Below, in pieces: positions 40,287-47,915 of a DNA stretch of 64,000 bases. Under the pieces are notes generated by a model that had not been told where the DNA came from, did not search any database, and was given only the letters and a program-made list of their open reading frames with translations. A program made the position numbers and the translations under genes. Position 1 is the first letter of the stretch. Each line of letters starts with the position of its first letter. The stretch comes from Mesorhizobium norvegicum (GTDB lineage: Bacteria > Pseudomonadota > Alphaproteobacteria > Rhizobiales > Rhizobiaceae), in assembly GCF_004919685.1 (NCBI RefSeq), contig NZ_SMYZ01000070.1, positions 1 through 64,000 on the forward strand, read 5' to 3'.

Positions 40287-41060
40287 ATGCGCCCCTTGCA
40301 GCCAGTCTCGCCGGGCATCCGAACCGTGCTCGGCATTTCCTTCTTTGTGTTGTTCGTCGCCTTCTGGGCATGGATCACGCTCGGCGGCCACGTCAACCGC
40401 ATCTTCCTCGCCGATCCGTTGTCGATGCTGCGGGATGGCTGGCGGCTGCTGGTCGAGGACCGTTTCTGGCTCGATATATTGATCACCATCTGGCGGGTGT
40501 TCGGTGGCTTCCTGCTGGCGTCGGTCGTCGCGGTGCCGATCGGCATCGCGATGGGCGCCTGGAAGCCGGTGGAAGCGTTTCTCGAGCCCTTCGTCTCCTT
40601 CGCCCGCTACCTACCGGCCTCGGCCTTCATCCCGCTGCTCATCTTGTGGGCGGGCATCGGTGAGCTGGAGAAGCTGCTGGTCATCTTCGTCGGCTCGGTG
40701 TTCCAGATCATCCTGATCATCGCGGTCAAGGTCGGCAGTACAAGACGCGACCTGGTCGAGGCGGCCTATACGCTGGGCTCCACCAACAACGGCATCGTCA
40801 AACGGGTGATTATGCCGGCCAATGCGCCCGAGATCGCCGAGACGCTGCGGCTGGTGCTCGGCTGGGCCTGGACCTATGTCATCGTCGCCGAGCTGATCGG
40901 CTCGTCCTCCGGCATCGGCTATATGATCATCAACAGCCAGTCGCGGCTGGCGACGGGACAGATCATCTTCGGCATCATCGTCATCGGGCTGATCGGGCTG
41001 TTGTCCGACTTCGCCTTCAAGGCCTTCAATCGCTGGCTTTTTCCGTGGAGCCTGGCGTGA
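40287..41060 (+). CDS. ABC transporter permease
   Basis: A 257-residue inner-membrane protein of the binding-protein-dependent permease family (SsuC/TauC type) with six hydrophobic segments. The EAA loop is VEAAYTLGSTNNGIVKRVIMP. ATG 40287 gives MRPLQPVSPGIRTVLG; a TTG two codons earlier is possible. Its stop overlaps the ATPase start (GTGA). Confidence 0.9.
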   Translation: MRPLQPVSPGIRTVLGISFFVLFVAFWAWITLGGHVNRIFLADPLSMLRDGWRLLVEDRFWLDILITIWRVFGGFLLASVVAVPIGIAMGAWKPVEAFLEPFVSFARYLPASAFIPLLILWAGIGELEKLLVIFVGSVFQIILIIAVKVGSTRRDLVEAAYTLGSTNNGIVKRVIMPANAPEIAETLRLVLGWAWTYVIVAELIGSSSGIGYMIINSQSRLATGQIIFGIIVIGLIGLLSDFAFKAFNRWLFPWSLA

Positions 41061-41839
41061 GCAAGCTTCTCATCGAAGGCGTCTCGCGCACTTTCGCCGG
41101 CGTGCGCGGCGGAGAGCCGGTCAAGGCCTTGATGCCGATCGACCTGGCGGTCGCCGCCAACGACTTCATCACCATCCTCGGCCCATCGGGCTGCGGTAAG
41201 TCGACATTGCTCAGGATCGTCGCCGGCCTGGAAGCGCCAAGCGAAGGCCGTGTGCTGCTCGACGGCAAGGCGGTGACCCGGCCGGGGCCGGATCGCGGCA
41301 TGGTCTTCCAGTCCTACACGCTGTTTCCCTGGCTGACGGTCGCCGAAAACATCGCCTTCGGCCTGCGCGAACGCGGCATGCCCGAAGAGGAGCGGGACGG
41401 GATCGTCGCTTCCTATGTCGATCTTGTCGGGCTGAAGGGGTTCGAGAACCATTGGCCGAAGCAGCTCTCCGGCGGCATGCAGCAGCGCACGGCAATCGCC
41501 AGGGCGCTGGCGAACGATCCCGAGATCCTGTTGCTGGATGAGCCGTTCGGCGCGCTCGACAACCAGACCCGCGGTCTGATGCAGGAGCTTTTGCTCGGCA
41601 TCTGGGAACGGCGCAAGAAGACGGTGCTGTTCGTCACCCACGACATCGAGGAAGCCATCTTCATGGCCTCGCGCGTGATCGTGATGACGGCGCGGCCCGG
41701 CCGCATCAAGTCGGATGTCGCCATCGACCTGCCGCATCCGCGCCACTACACGCTGAAGACCAGCCCGGAATTCTCGGCGCTGAAGGCGCGGCTGACCGAG
41801 GACATCCGCGTCGAAGCGATGCGAACGGTGCAGGTGTAG
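41057..41839 (+). CDS. ABC transporter ATP-binding protein
   Basis: A 260-residue ATPase of the SsuB/TauB group: Walker A GPSGCGKST, signature LSGGMQQR, Walker B ILLLDEPFGALD and the His loop in FVTHDIEEA. It uses a GTG start overlapping the permease stop; a GTG four codons upstream is also in frame. Together with the preceding two genes it forms a complete importer. It ends exactly next to the convergent DUF1778 remnant. Confidence 0.93.
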   Translation: MSKLLIEGVSRTFAGVRGGEPVKALMPIDLAVAANDFITILGPSGCGKSTLLRIVAGLEAPSEGRVLLDGKAVTRPGPDRGMVFQSYTLFPWLTVAENIAFGLRERGMPEEERDGIVASYVDLVGLKGFENHWPKQLSGGMQQRTAIARALANDPEILLLDEPFGALDNQTRGLMQELLLGIWERRKKTVLFVTHDIEEAIFMASRVIVMTARPGRIKSDVAIDLPHPRHYTLKTSPEFSALKARLTEDIRVEAMRTVQV

Positions 41840-42022
41840 TCAGATCGGCTCAGCTTGATCGCGATCCGGGAAGATGCTTGGCTCGCTCAACAGGCGCCTA
41901 AGACGAGGAAGATCACGCGTCGGGGCGTCTAGCGCCGCCATGAACACAACCCATTTTTCTGCGTCGAGGGGAAAGCTCCGCCGGTCGGCCAGTTTTTCAG
42001 GTCGGGTCATTCTCGTACTCAT
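41840..42022 (-). CDS. DUF1778 (TacA-type) antitoxin remnant
   Basis: A 60-residue protein matching only the C-terminal toxin-neutralising part of TacA/DUF1778 antitoxins: FPLDAEKWVVFMAALDAP followed by PRLRRLLSEPSIF. The usual N-terminal ribbon-helix-helix DNA-binding part (about 40 residues) is absent, and no GNAT toxin gene lies next to it. It starts 11 bases after the GlxA stop with AGTAGG upstream, so it may still be co-transcribed. Either a remnant or a solitary anti-toxin. Confidence 0.65.
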   Translation of the reverse strand: MSTRMTRPEKLADRRSFPLDAEKWVVFMAALDAPTRDLPRLRRLLSEPSIFPDRDQAEPI

Positions 42023-42033
42023 GTGACACCTAC

Positions 42034-43035
42034 TCAGGCCGCCAGCAACTGCTTGCGGTCGACGCGCTCCTGTTGCGGCGAGCGGGCGTAGAGCTCGCGA
42101 TAGCATTTGGAGAAATGCGAGGCCGAGACGAAGCCGCAGGCGACCGCCACCTCGACCACCGGCATCGACGACTGGATCAGCAGATGACGGGCGCGGTCGA
42201 GCCGGATTTCGAGATAATAGCGGGCAGGGGAGCGTCCCATCTCGGTGCGGAACAGCCGCTCGATCTGACGGCGCGACAGGTCGACATGGTCGGCGATCTC
42301 GATCAGCGACAGCGGTTCGGAAAGATTACCCTCCATCAGTTCGATGATGGTCAGCACTTTCGAGTTCTGGACGCCGAGGCGAGCGCGCAGCGGCAGGCGC
42401 TGGCGGTCGGTAGGGCTGCGCACGCGGTCGGTCAGCACCTGCTCGCAGACGCGGTTGACGAGGTTCTCGTCAAAGTCGTCGCCGATCAGCTTCAGCATCA
42501 TGTCGAGTGCGGCGGTGCCGCCGGCGCAGGTGTAGATGTTCTGGTCGATCTCGAACAGGTCGGCAAAGACATTGGCCTTCGGGAATGCCTCTGAAAAGCC
42601 CGGCAGGTTCTCCCAGTGGATGGCGCAGCGCTTGTTGGACAACAGGCCGGCGGCGGCGAGAATATGCGCGCCGGTGCATAGGCCGCCGACGGCGACGCCG
42701 CGATTGTATTCCTCGCGCAGCCAGGCAAAGGCGGACTTGTTCTGGTAGCGCTCGACATTGATGCCGCTGCAGACGATGGCCATGTTTGGACGGTCGGGGC
42801 CTGCCATCTTCTTGCGTTCATCCTCAAGTGAGGTGTTGACCGCGCATTCGACCCCGTTCGAGGCGCGCACCGGCTTGCCGTCGATGCTGGCGAGGCGCCA
42901 GCAATAGGCCTCGTAGCCAAGCATGCGATTGGCCGAGCGCAGCGGGTCGAGCGCGGTCGCAAAAGCGATCATGGTGAAATCGGGAACAAGGAAGAATACA
43001 AACGATCGCTTGATCGGATGCTTTACGGCGTTCAA
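42034..43035 (-). CDS. GlxA-family AraC transcriptional regulator
   Basis: A 333-residue regulator. The N-terminal DJ-1/PfpI-like domain (about 10-190) has VGGLCTGAHILAAAGLL with the nucleophile-elbow-like Cys. The C-terminal AraC domain holds two HTHs, the first in LSLIEIADHVDLSRRQIERLFR and the second in VVEVAVACGFVSASHFSKCYRE. Relatives include GbdR, CdhR and ArgR of Pseudomonas, which respond to glycine betaine, carnitine or arginine. With betaine-type demethylation genes in the window, a role as their activator is attractive but unproven. Two palindromes lie upstream. Confidence 0.9.
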   Translation of the reverse strand: MNAVKHPIKRSFVFFLVPDFTMIAFATALDPLRSANRMLGYEAYCWRLASIDGKPVRASNGVECAVNTSLEDERKKMAGPDRPNMAIVCSGINVERYQNKSAFAWLREEYNRGVAVGGLCTGAHILAAAGLLSNKRCAIHWENLPGFSEAFPKANVFADLFEIDQNIYTCAGGTAALDMMLKLIGDDFDENLVNRVCEQVLTDRVRSPTDRQRLPLRARLGVQNSKVLTIIELMEGNLSEPLSLIEIADHVDLSRRQIERLFRTEMGRSPARYYLEIRLDRARHLLIQSSMPVVEVAVACGFVSASHFSKCYRELYARSPQQERVDRKQLLAA

Positions 43036-43065
43036 GGGAACCTCACACAGCCATGGCGCGATCAG

Positions 43066-43091
43066 GATGTCGCGAATAGCATAGCGACATC
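43066..43091. promoter_or_regulatory. Inverted repeat upstream of GlxA regulator
   Basis: GATGTCGC (43066-43073) and GCGACATC (43084-43091) are perfect 8-base inverted arms separated by 10 bases, 31 bases before the regulator start codon. Likely an autoregulatory or activator-binding site. Confidence 0.55.
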
Positions 43092-43140
43092 AGGAAAAAC
43101 CATGTCTGTCAATCGGCTACGCCGCTACGACAAGATTAAA

Positions 43141-43160
43141 TTTGCGACATGGGTCGCAAA
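43141..43160. promoter_or_regulatory. Perfect TTTGCGAC palindrome upstream of GlxA regulator
   Basis: TTTGCGAC and GTCGCAAA are perfect inverted arms with a 4-base centre, about 105 bases upstream of the GlxA start. The same octamer occurs before the DMGDH-like gene (35079-35086) and twice before mttB (57501-57508, 57557-57564). Confidence 0.55.
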
Positions 43161-43241
43161 TGGGCAATCGGCATGCAGCGAGCCCTGAAAGTGGCACTCA
43201 ACTGTTCAAGGGACGGGCAACGTACGGCCTGCGGGCAGAAC

Positions 43242-43275
43242 AAAAACGCCGCTCTGGCTGGAGCCAGGCGGCGTT
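43242..43275 (-). terminator. Intrinsic terminator, minus strand
   Basis: On the minus strand AACGCCGC pairs with GCGGCGTT with an additional inner CTGGCT/AGCCAG pairing, followed by TTTTTG. It lies 45 bases after the small ORF at 43320-43466, supporting that ORF as transcribed. Confidence 0.75.
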
Positions 43276-43319
43276 ACAGTTTTAAAGCAGCGGCAGGGAT
43301 GCGCTGCCTCCAAAAATCT

Positions 43320-43466
43320 TCAGGCGACGAAGCCGAGGCGCGCCGCATTCATGGCGCCGGTCTGGCCGGGCATGGTGTTGGCAAGACGCTGACGCTCGAG
43401 AGCGGTGGTCAGGTTCATTTCGCGGCGGGCAAAGAGGCGGGCAAAAAGCTTCACGATCATCTCCAT
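43320..43466 (-). CDS. 48-residue small protein
   Basis: Too short for most gene finders but convincing: it begins MEMIVKLFARLFARREM and ends GAMNAARLGFVA, uses GC-rich third positions like neighbours, and is followed within 45 bases by an intrinsic terminator on the same strand. A second in-frame Met is at residue 3. The N-terminal stretch is amphipathic and basic, suggesting membrane or nucleic-acid contact. Function unknown; upstream DNA is AT-rich. Confidence 0.6.
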   Translation of the reverse strand: MEMIVKLFARLFARREMNLTTALERQRLANTMPGQTGAMNAARLGFVA

Positions 43467-43739
43467 TTGTTGCTCAGACGGGTCGCCTTCGCTTGATGGA
43501 GTGGGGCAGCTCGTTTGCTGACGCTGATATAGGCTTGTGTAAGGAAAAACTAAATCGCAAAAGCGAAGCGCTTGATATGAAATGCGACACCGAATGCGGA
43601 AAATTTGGGCAAGGTGCTCGAAATTTGCGATTATTTACAAGGCATTAATTGGAAATACGGTCTGCTATGCGGCTTGCTCATATGCGTCATGCGCTGGCGA
43701 CATGGCTTCAAAACTGATTTGACTACAAATAAAATAGAG
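43467..43739. other. AT-rich intergenic region
   Basis: This 273-base stretch between two minus-strand small genes is distinctly AT-rich compared with the rest. It should contain the promoter of the 48-residue gene. No ORF with coding character was seen. Confidence 0.5.
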
Positions 43740-43771
43740 AAGGCCTGCCGGGCGACTGCGCGGCAGGCCTT
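43740..43771 (-). terminator. Intrinsic terminator, minus strand
   Basis: AAGGCCTGCCG and CGGCAGGCCTT are perfect 11-base arms, followed on the minus strand by CTCTATTTTATTT. It ends the small DUF1127-like gene at 43792. Confidence 0.85.
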
Positions 43772-43791
43772 CAGCACATGGTACACACGAT

Positions 43792-43977
43792 CTACTTTGC
43801 TCCAGCCCAGGATCCGACGCCATTGCGAATACCGGTCTTGGTGTCGGAAGCTTCAGGCCAGCCGATATCCTTCTGCAGTTCGATCGGCAGGGAGCGGATG
43901 GCGCGTTCGGTCTGGTAGCGGGCGCGGGCCGCGCTGAATTCGGTCGCGATCCGACCGAGGGACGACAGGATAGACAT
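43792..43977 (-). CDS. DUF1127-like small protein, copy 1
   Basis: A 61-residue basic protein: MSILSSLGRIATEFSAARARYQ, then IRSLPIELQKDIGWPEA, the Arg/Leu-helix followed by the LxxLPxELQKDIGW motif seen in DUF1127/YjiS-type proteins. These small proteins are abundant in rhizobia and some bind RNA or affect phosphate and carbon metabolism. ATG 43977 has AAGGAG 7 bases upstream and the gene ends at a strong terminator. A paralogue lies at 46337-46522. Confidence 0.8.
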   Translation of the reverse strand: MSILSSLGRIATEFSAARARYQTERAIRSLPIELQKDIGWPEASDTKTGIRNGVGSWAGAK

Positions 43978-44198
43978 TTCATTCTCCTTTGGTGTCTGGC
44001 GGCTGCCAGACCACGCGTTGGTTACGTCGGGTCTGTTTCAACTTCATTTCGTGTCGAATGCAGGTCTGTGTCGGGGTCGTTTCATGGCTGCTTGTGGCAG
44101 CTACCTGCTTCGATGGAGTTGACTATCCTCCCAATCTGATGTTCAATCAAACGAAATGGAATGATGCTTTGTATCAGAAAAATTGAAGGTCGGTTCCC

Positions 44199-45098
44199 AT
44201 GAACGCCCCGCTCAATCATCCGCTGCCACTGCTCGATCTCGACGTTTTGCGCACTTTCGTGGCGATTGCCGAGACCGGCAGCTTCACCACCGCCGCCAAT
44301 GCCGTGTTCCGCACGCCGTCGGCCGTCTCCATGCAGATCAAGAAGCTGGAGGACATTCTCGGCCGCTCGGTGTTCGCGCGCGACGCCCGCTCGGTGTCGC
44401 TGACTACGGACGGCGAAATGCTGCTCGGCTATGCCCGCCGGCTGCTGTCGATCAACCGCGAGGTGGTGTCGAAGTTCATCATTCCCGAGATTGTCGGTGT
44501 GGTGCGGCTTGGTTCGCCGGACGATTACGGCGAGCGCGTGCTGCCGCATGTGCTGAAGCGTTTTGCGCAGTCGCATCCGTCGATCGCCGTCGACGTCACC
44601 ATCGACCAGAGCAGCAATTTGCGCCGGCGCATGGACGACCGGGCGCTCGACCTCACGCTGTTGACCAATTCCTACAAGACCAGCGCGCTCGGCGCCGAGG
44701 TGCTGCTGACCGAGCCGATCGTCTGGGCCGGCGCCAAGGGCGGCTCAGCGCATCTGCGCGAGCCCTTGCCGGTGTCGCTGTGGGAAGAGGGCTGCGCCTG
44801 GCGGGCTGGGGCGCTTGACGCGCTTGGCCGCGAGGGCCGCAACTACCGCATCGCCTATATGAGTGCGCATACGGCCGGCCAGCGCGCTGCGATCATGTCC
44901 GATCTCGCCGTGGCGCCGCTGCCGAAGTCCTTCCTCGGCAACGACATGGTCGAGCTCTGCCCGAAGGACGGCATGCCCGACATCGGCACCTACAATCTGG
45001 CGATGGTTGTGGCGCCGGACGCCAGCGCGCCGGTCAAGGCCGTCGCCGACCACATCCGCGCGACCTTCGAAGTGTTTAGGGAAACCGGCAAGTTCTGA
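44199..45098 (+). CDS. LysR-family transcriptional regulator
   Basis: A 299-residue regulator: N-terminal winged HTH LRTFVAIAETGSFTTAANAVFRTPSAVSMQIKKLE, here spanning residues about 17-52, and a substrate-binding domain from about residue 95. The very conserved HTH resembles rhizobial LsrB-type regulators of oxidative stress and surface polysaccharide, but this is a weak assignment; only two Cys are seen in the effector domain. It is flanked by small DUF1127-like genes and an esterase. Target unknown. Confidence 0.9.
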   Translation: MNAPLNHPLPLLDLDVLRTFVAIAETGSFTTAANAVFRTPSAVSMQIKKLEDILGRSVFARDARSVSLTTDGEMLLGYARRLLSINREVVSKFIIPEIVGVVRLGSPDDYGERVLPHVLKRFAQSHPSIAVDVTIDQSSNLRRRMDDRALDLTLLTNSYKTSALGAEVLLTEPIVWAGAKGGSAHLREPLPVSLWEEGCAWRAGALDALGREGRNYRIAYMSAHTAGQRAAIMSDLAVAPLPKSFLGNDMVELCPKDGMPDIGTYNLAMVVAPDASAPVKAVADHIRATFEVFRETGKF

Positions 45099-45131
45099 TC
45101 CGCCAGCAGGGTCGGATCGAAAGCAGAAGCG

Positions 45132-46103
45132 CTACTCCGCCGCCTCGGCGGAGGGCGCTGCAAACATTGTCCCGGTGTCCTGCCTCATCCCGGTGTCTTG
45201 CCTGATCGGCGACCGGCTCTCGCTGAGAAACGCGACGATGTGTTGGCGGGCGCGGCGTGATTCCGGCATATCGATCAACGGCCAGACGTGGAACATGCCT
45301 TCCTCGTAGACGACATCGACCTCGACGCCGGCGGCACGCGCCTTTTCGGCGAAGATCAGATTGTCGGGACTGAGCAGGTCGTGCGAGCCGGTCAACAGCA
45401 GCGTTTTCGGCAGCACCGACAGATCGCCGTAGAGCGGGCTGATGTGCCAGTCGCTGCGGTCGATGCCGGCGCTGTACATCCGGATCGCCTCAAGTCCACC
45501 GGGCACGCCAAGCCACGGGTCGTTGCGTTCGGCCTCGAACAGCTTTGGATTGGAAAGCGACATATCGAGGCCTGGCGAAATCAGCACATGGCGCGACGGC
45601 AGGGGCAAGGCCTCTTCCGCGGCCATCATGGTCAGCACCACGGCCATGTTGCCGCCGGCGGAATCACCCATGAAGACGATGTCCTCAGCCTCCGTCTCGT
45701 CGAGCATCTGGCGGTAGACGTCGCCAACCATGCCGAACATGGCGTGGAAATCGTGTTCGGGGGCGATGGGATAGATCGGTATGGTTATGCCGTAGCCCAG
45801 CCGATCGGCCATGTCGGCGATCAGGTGCCAATGATAGGGCGTGATTTCAAAGACATAGGCGCCGCCGTGCAAGTAGAGAATCCGCTTTCGCTCGCCGTCT
45901 CTGGGGGCGATTTCGTAGACCGGAAAGCCGTCCATTGTGTGTGCCCCGATGTCGAAACGTTGGTGCAGCGAGGCAGGGGGCCGGTGGTTCTCGGTCTTGC
46001 GCGCGGCCGCAATCCACCGCCGCAGGTTTTCCGGGCTGGAAAACGCCTTCTTGCGGCTGTGCCGGAGCACGAAGGACACGACATGGCTTTTCAAACTTGG
46101 CAT
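45132..46103 (-). CDS. Alpha/beta hydrolase, hormone-sensitive lipase family
   Basis: A 323-residue esterase: HGGAY oxyanion motif in ILYLHGGAYVFE, nucleophile in MGDSAGGNMA, catalytic Asp in TGSHDLLSPD and His in EGMFHVWPL. Family IV (HSL-like) esterases act on short acyl esters, often annotated steryl acetyl hydrolase. ATG 46103 begins MPSLKSHVVSFVLRHSRKK. The C-terminus has a duplicated RQDTG(M/T) from a short tandem repeat. Convergent with the LysR gene by 33 bases. Confidence 0.88.
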   Translation of the reverse strand: MPSLKSHVVSFVLRHSRKKAFSSPENLRRWIAAARKTENHRPPASLHQRFDIGAHTMDGFPVYEIAPRDGERKRILYLHGGAYVFEITPYHWHLIADMADRLGYGITIPIYPIAPEHDFHAMFGMVGDVYRQMLDETEAEDIVFMGDSAGGNMAVVLTMMAAEEALPLPSRHVLISPGLDMSLSNPKLFEAERNDPWLGVPGGLEAIRMYSAGIDRSDWHISPLYGDLSVLPKTLLLTGSHDLLSPDNLIFAEKARAAGVEVDVVYEEGMFHVWPLIDMPESRRARQHIVAFLSESRSPIRQDTGMRQDTGTMFAAPSAEAAE

Positions 46104-46336
46104 GCGGATACACGGACTTCGGCTAAAGCCGACTAAGAGAACCCCCACTATCTCCGAAGATCGTGCCGTGGCCGAAAATGTCAAGATTTACGCTGTGTCT
46201 ACACGGTGGTGTGATCCGCGCCACAGTGGTCAGCGACGCGGCAGAAGTGCGGCACGCAGCCGGTTGCTGGTGATCGCCGGCGATGTGCGACGTCCCCGGC
46301 GCATGCCGAGCAGTTTGCATTTGTCGGCGAAGGTCA

Positions 46337-46522
46337 TCAGCGCGCGGCGCTCCAGATAGCGCTGGTGAGGGACGCCTTTTCGCTGGATCGCGGCGACACC
46401 GGCCAGCCGATATCCTTCTGGATTTCAGGCGGCAGGCTGTTCAGCAGGCGCCGTGCCTTGCTGCGGTCATGGGCATTCTTGATGGCCGCGCCATAGCGGC
46501 CCAGGCTTTCGAGCATCGACAT
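46337..46522 (-). CDS. DUF1127-like small protein, copy 2
   Basis: A 61-residue protein with the same layout as the one at 43792-43977: MSMLESLGRYGAAIKNAHDR, then LLNSLPPEIQKDIGWPVS. Shared features are MS(I/M)L.SLGR at the start and LP.E.QKDIGWP in the middle; the tails differ. ATG 46522 has AAGGGAG upstream. It is probably an old local duplicate of copy 1, separated by the LysR and esterase genes. Confidence 0.78.
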   Translation of the reverse strand: MSMLESLGRYGAAIKNAHDRSKARRLLNSLPPEIQKDIGWPVSPRSSEKASLTSAIWSAAR

Positions 46523-46846
46523 TGTTGTCTCCCTTGAAGCGTTGCGGCGGCTGAAAGCGATCTGCTGCCTGCCGTTCGATGCCGGTTAAATGCGCTTGCC
46601 ATGTATCTGGCGGATTTCACGAAAACAGCGTTTTGGTTTCCGAATCAGGCGATCCGGAAACATTTGCATGCAAACGAAATTGCAGGTGATTGACGCTCCG
46701 GGCGATCGCCTCTCGGCCGCGTCCAAGAGGGAATGTCGCGATCCCACTTAGGTTCGCGGGGTTGACAGCGGGTGGCGGACGTCTGCTATTGTGCACTGCA
46801 GCATTTTTGAGGGTGCTAATAAGGAGGTGCTGGTAAGGAGTACGGC
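46523..46846. other. Intergenic region before acyltransferase
   Basis: This 324-base divergent region carries two Shine-Dalgarno-like stretches AAGGAG at the right end (the second at 46835-46840, serving the TTG start). It is less GC-rich than its surroundings. No ORF of coding character was seen. Confidence 0.5.
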
Positions 46847-47878
46847 TTGAATGACATTCACAGTATTCAATACCTTCGAGGACTAGCCGCTTCCGCGGTA
46901 GTTTGCTTTCATATCAGCGAGCAGTTCAGCGGTCCGTTCGCGGTTGGCGCTGCAGGCGTCGACCTCTTTTTCGTCATCAGCGGTTTCATCATGTGGGTGA
47001 CCACGGTCGATCGCCCCGTTGATCCACAGCGTTTCATGTGGCGACGGATCGTTCGTATCGTGCCGCTTTATTGGATCGTCACGGTGCTGACCGCGCTGGC
47101 AATTTTCGTCAAGCCGCAATTTCTCTTCGGACATATGCTGAGCCCGGCAAATTTTGTCGGCTCGCTGTTGTTTCTTCCGATCATGCAGGATGGGTCACTT
47201 CACCCCGTGGTGATCCAGGGTTGGACGCTGTGTTATGAAATGATGTTTTACGTCATTTTCGCCTTGGCGCTCTTGCTAGGCGAGAAGCAGCGTTTTGCCG
47301 CGCTGATCGGCGTGCTGACGGCAATGGTCGCATTGAACTTGCTGCTGCTCAGAGGCTACCCCTTTACCTCTCCCCTCATGCTCGAGTTCGCGGCCGGCAT
47401 TGTCGTCGGGCGGCTGTGGATGGAGGATATTCGGCTCCAGCTTGCGCTGGCGCTATCGCTGGTTGTCGGCGGATTTCTTCTGTTGATGACGATCCAGATG
47501 CTTGACCCTGAAATGCCTCGTGTCCTGCGTTGGGGTGTTCCGGCGACCCTGATCGTCGCCGGAGCGGTTTTTGCCGAGCGTGCCAGACCGTTCAGCCCCA
47601 TGGCCTTGTTTACATTTTTTGGCAGTGCCTCGTATTCGATCTACATCTGGCATGTGCTGGTGGTTGTCGTGGTAACTGGCATCATGCTGCGGCTTGGGGT
47701 TCCGCCAAATTGGCAGCCGGCGCTGATTGCGTTTGTCAGCATCGCGCTTTCCGCGATGCTTTATCTGGCGATTGAAAAGCCGCTGACTGGCTTTCTCAAC
47801 CCGTCACACGCCAAAAGCATATCGCCGGTCGATCAGCGGTCCGGCTTGCGCCTGCCGTCGAATGAGACAAAGGACTAA
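46847..47878 (+). CDS. Acyltransferase 3 family membrane protein
   Basis: A 343-residue inner-membrane acyltransferase (OafA/NodX/ExoZ type) that O-acylates surface or secreted glycans. The family R-x10-H pattern is Arg11 to His22 (QYLRGLAASAVVCFH), followed by FFVISGFIMW and RRIVRIVPLYW, then about ten helices. Translation starts at TTG 46847, six bases after AAGGAG. Codon use is somewhat less GC-biased than the neighbours, which may point to acquisition. The acyl group and acceptor are unknown. Confidence 0.88.
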   Translation: MNDIHSIQYLRGLAASAVVCFHISEQFSGPFAVGAAGVDLFFVISGFIMWVTTVDRPVDPQRFMWRRIVRIVPLYWIVTVLTALAIFVKPQFLFGHMLSPANFVGSLLFLPIMQDGSLHPVVIQGWTLCYEMMFYVIFALALLLGEKQRFAALIGVLTAMVALNLLLLRGYPFTSPLMLEFAAGIVVGRLWMEDIRLQLALALSLVVGGFLLLMTIQMLDPEMPRVLRWGVPATLIVAGAVFAERARPFSPMALFTFFGSASYSIYIWHVLVVVVVTGIMLRLGVPPNWQPALIAFVSIALSAMLYLAIEKPLTGFLNPSHAKSISPVDQRSGLRLPSNETKD

Positions 47879-47915
47879 GGCGCCTCGGCGGAACCCGTTG
47901 CAACGTAGCTTAATT

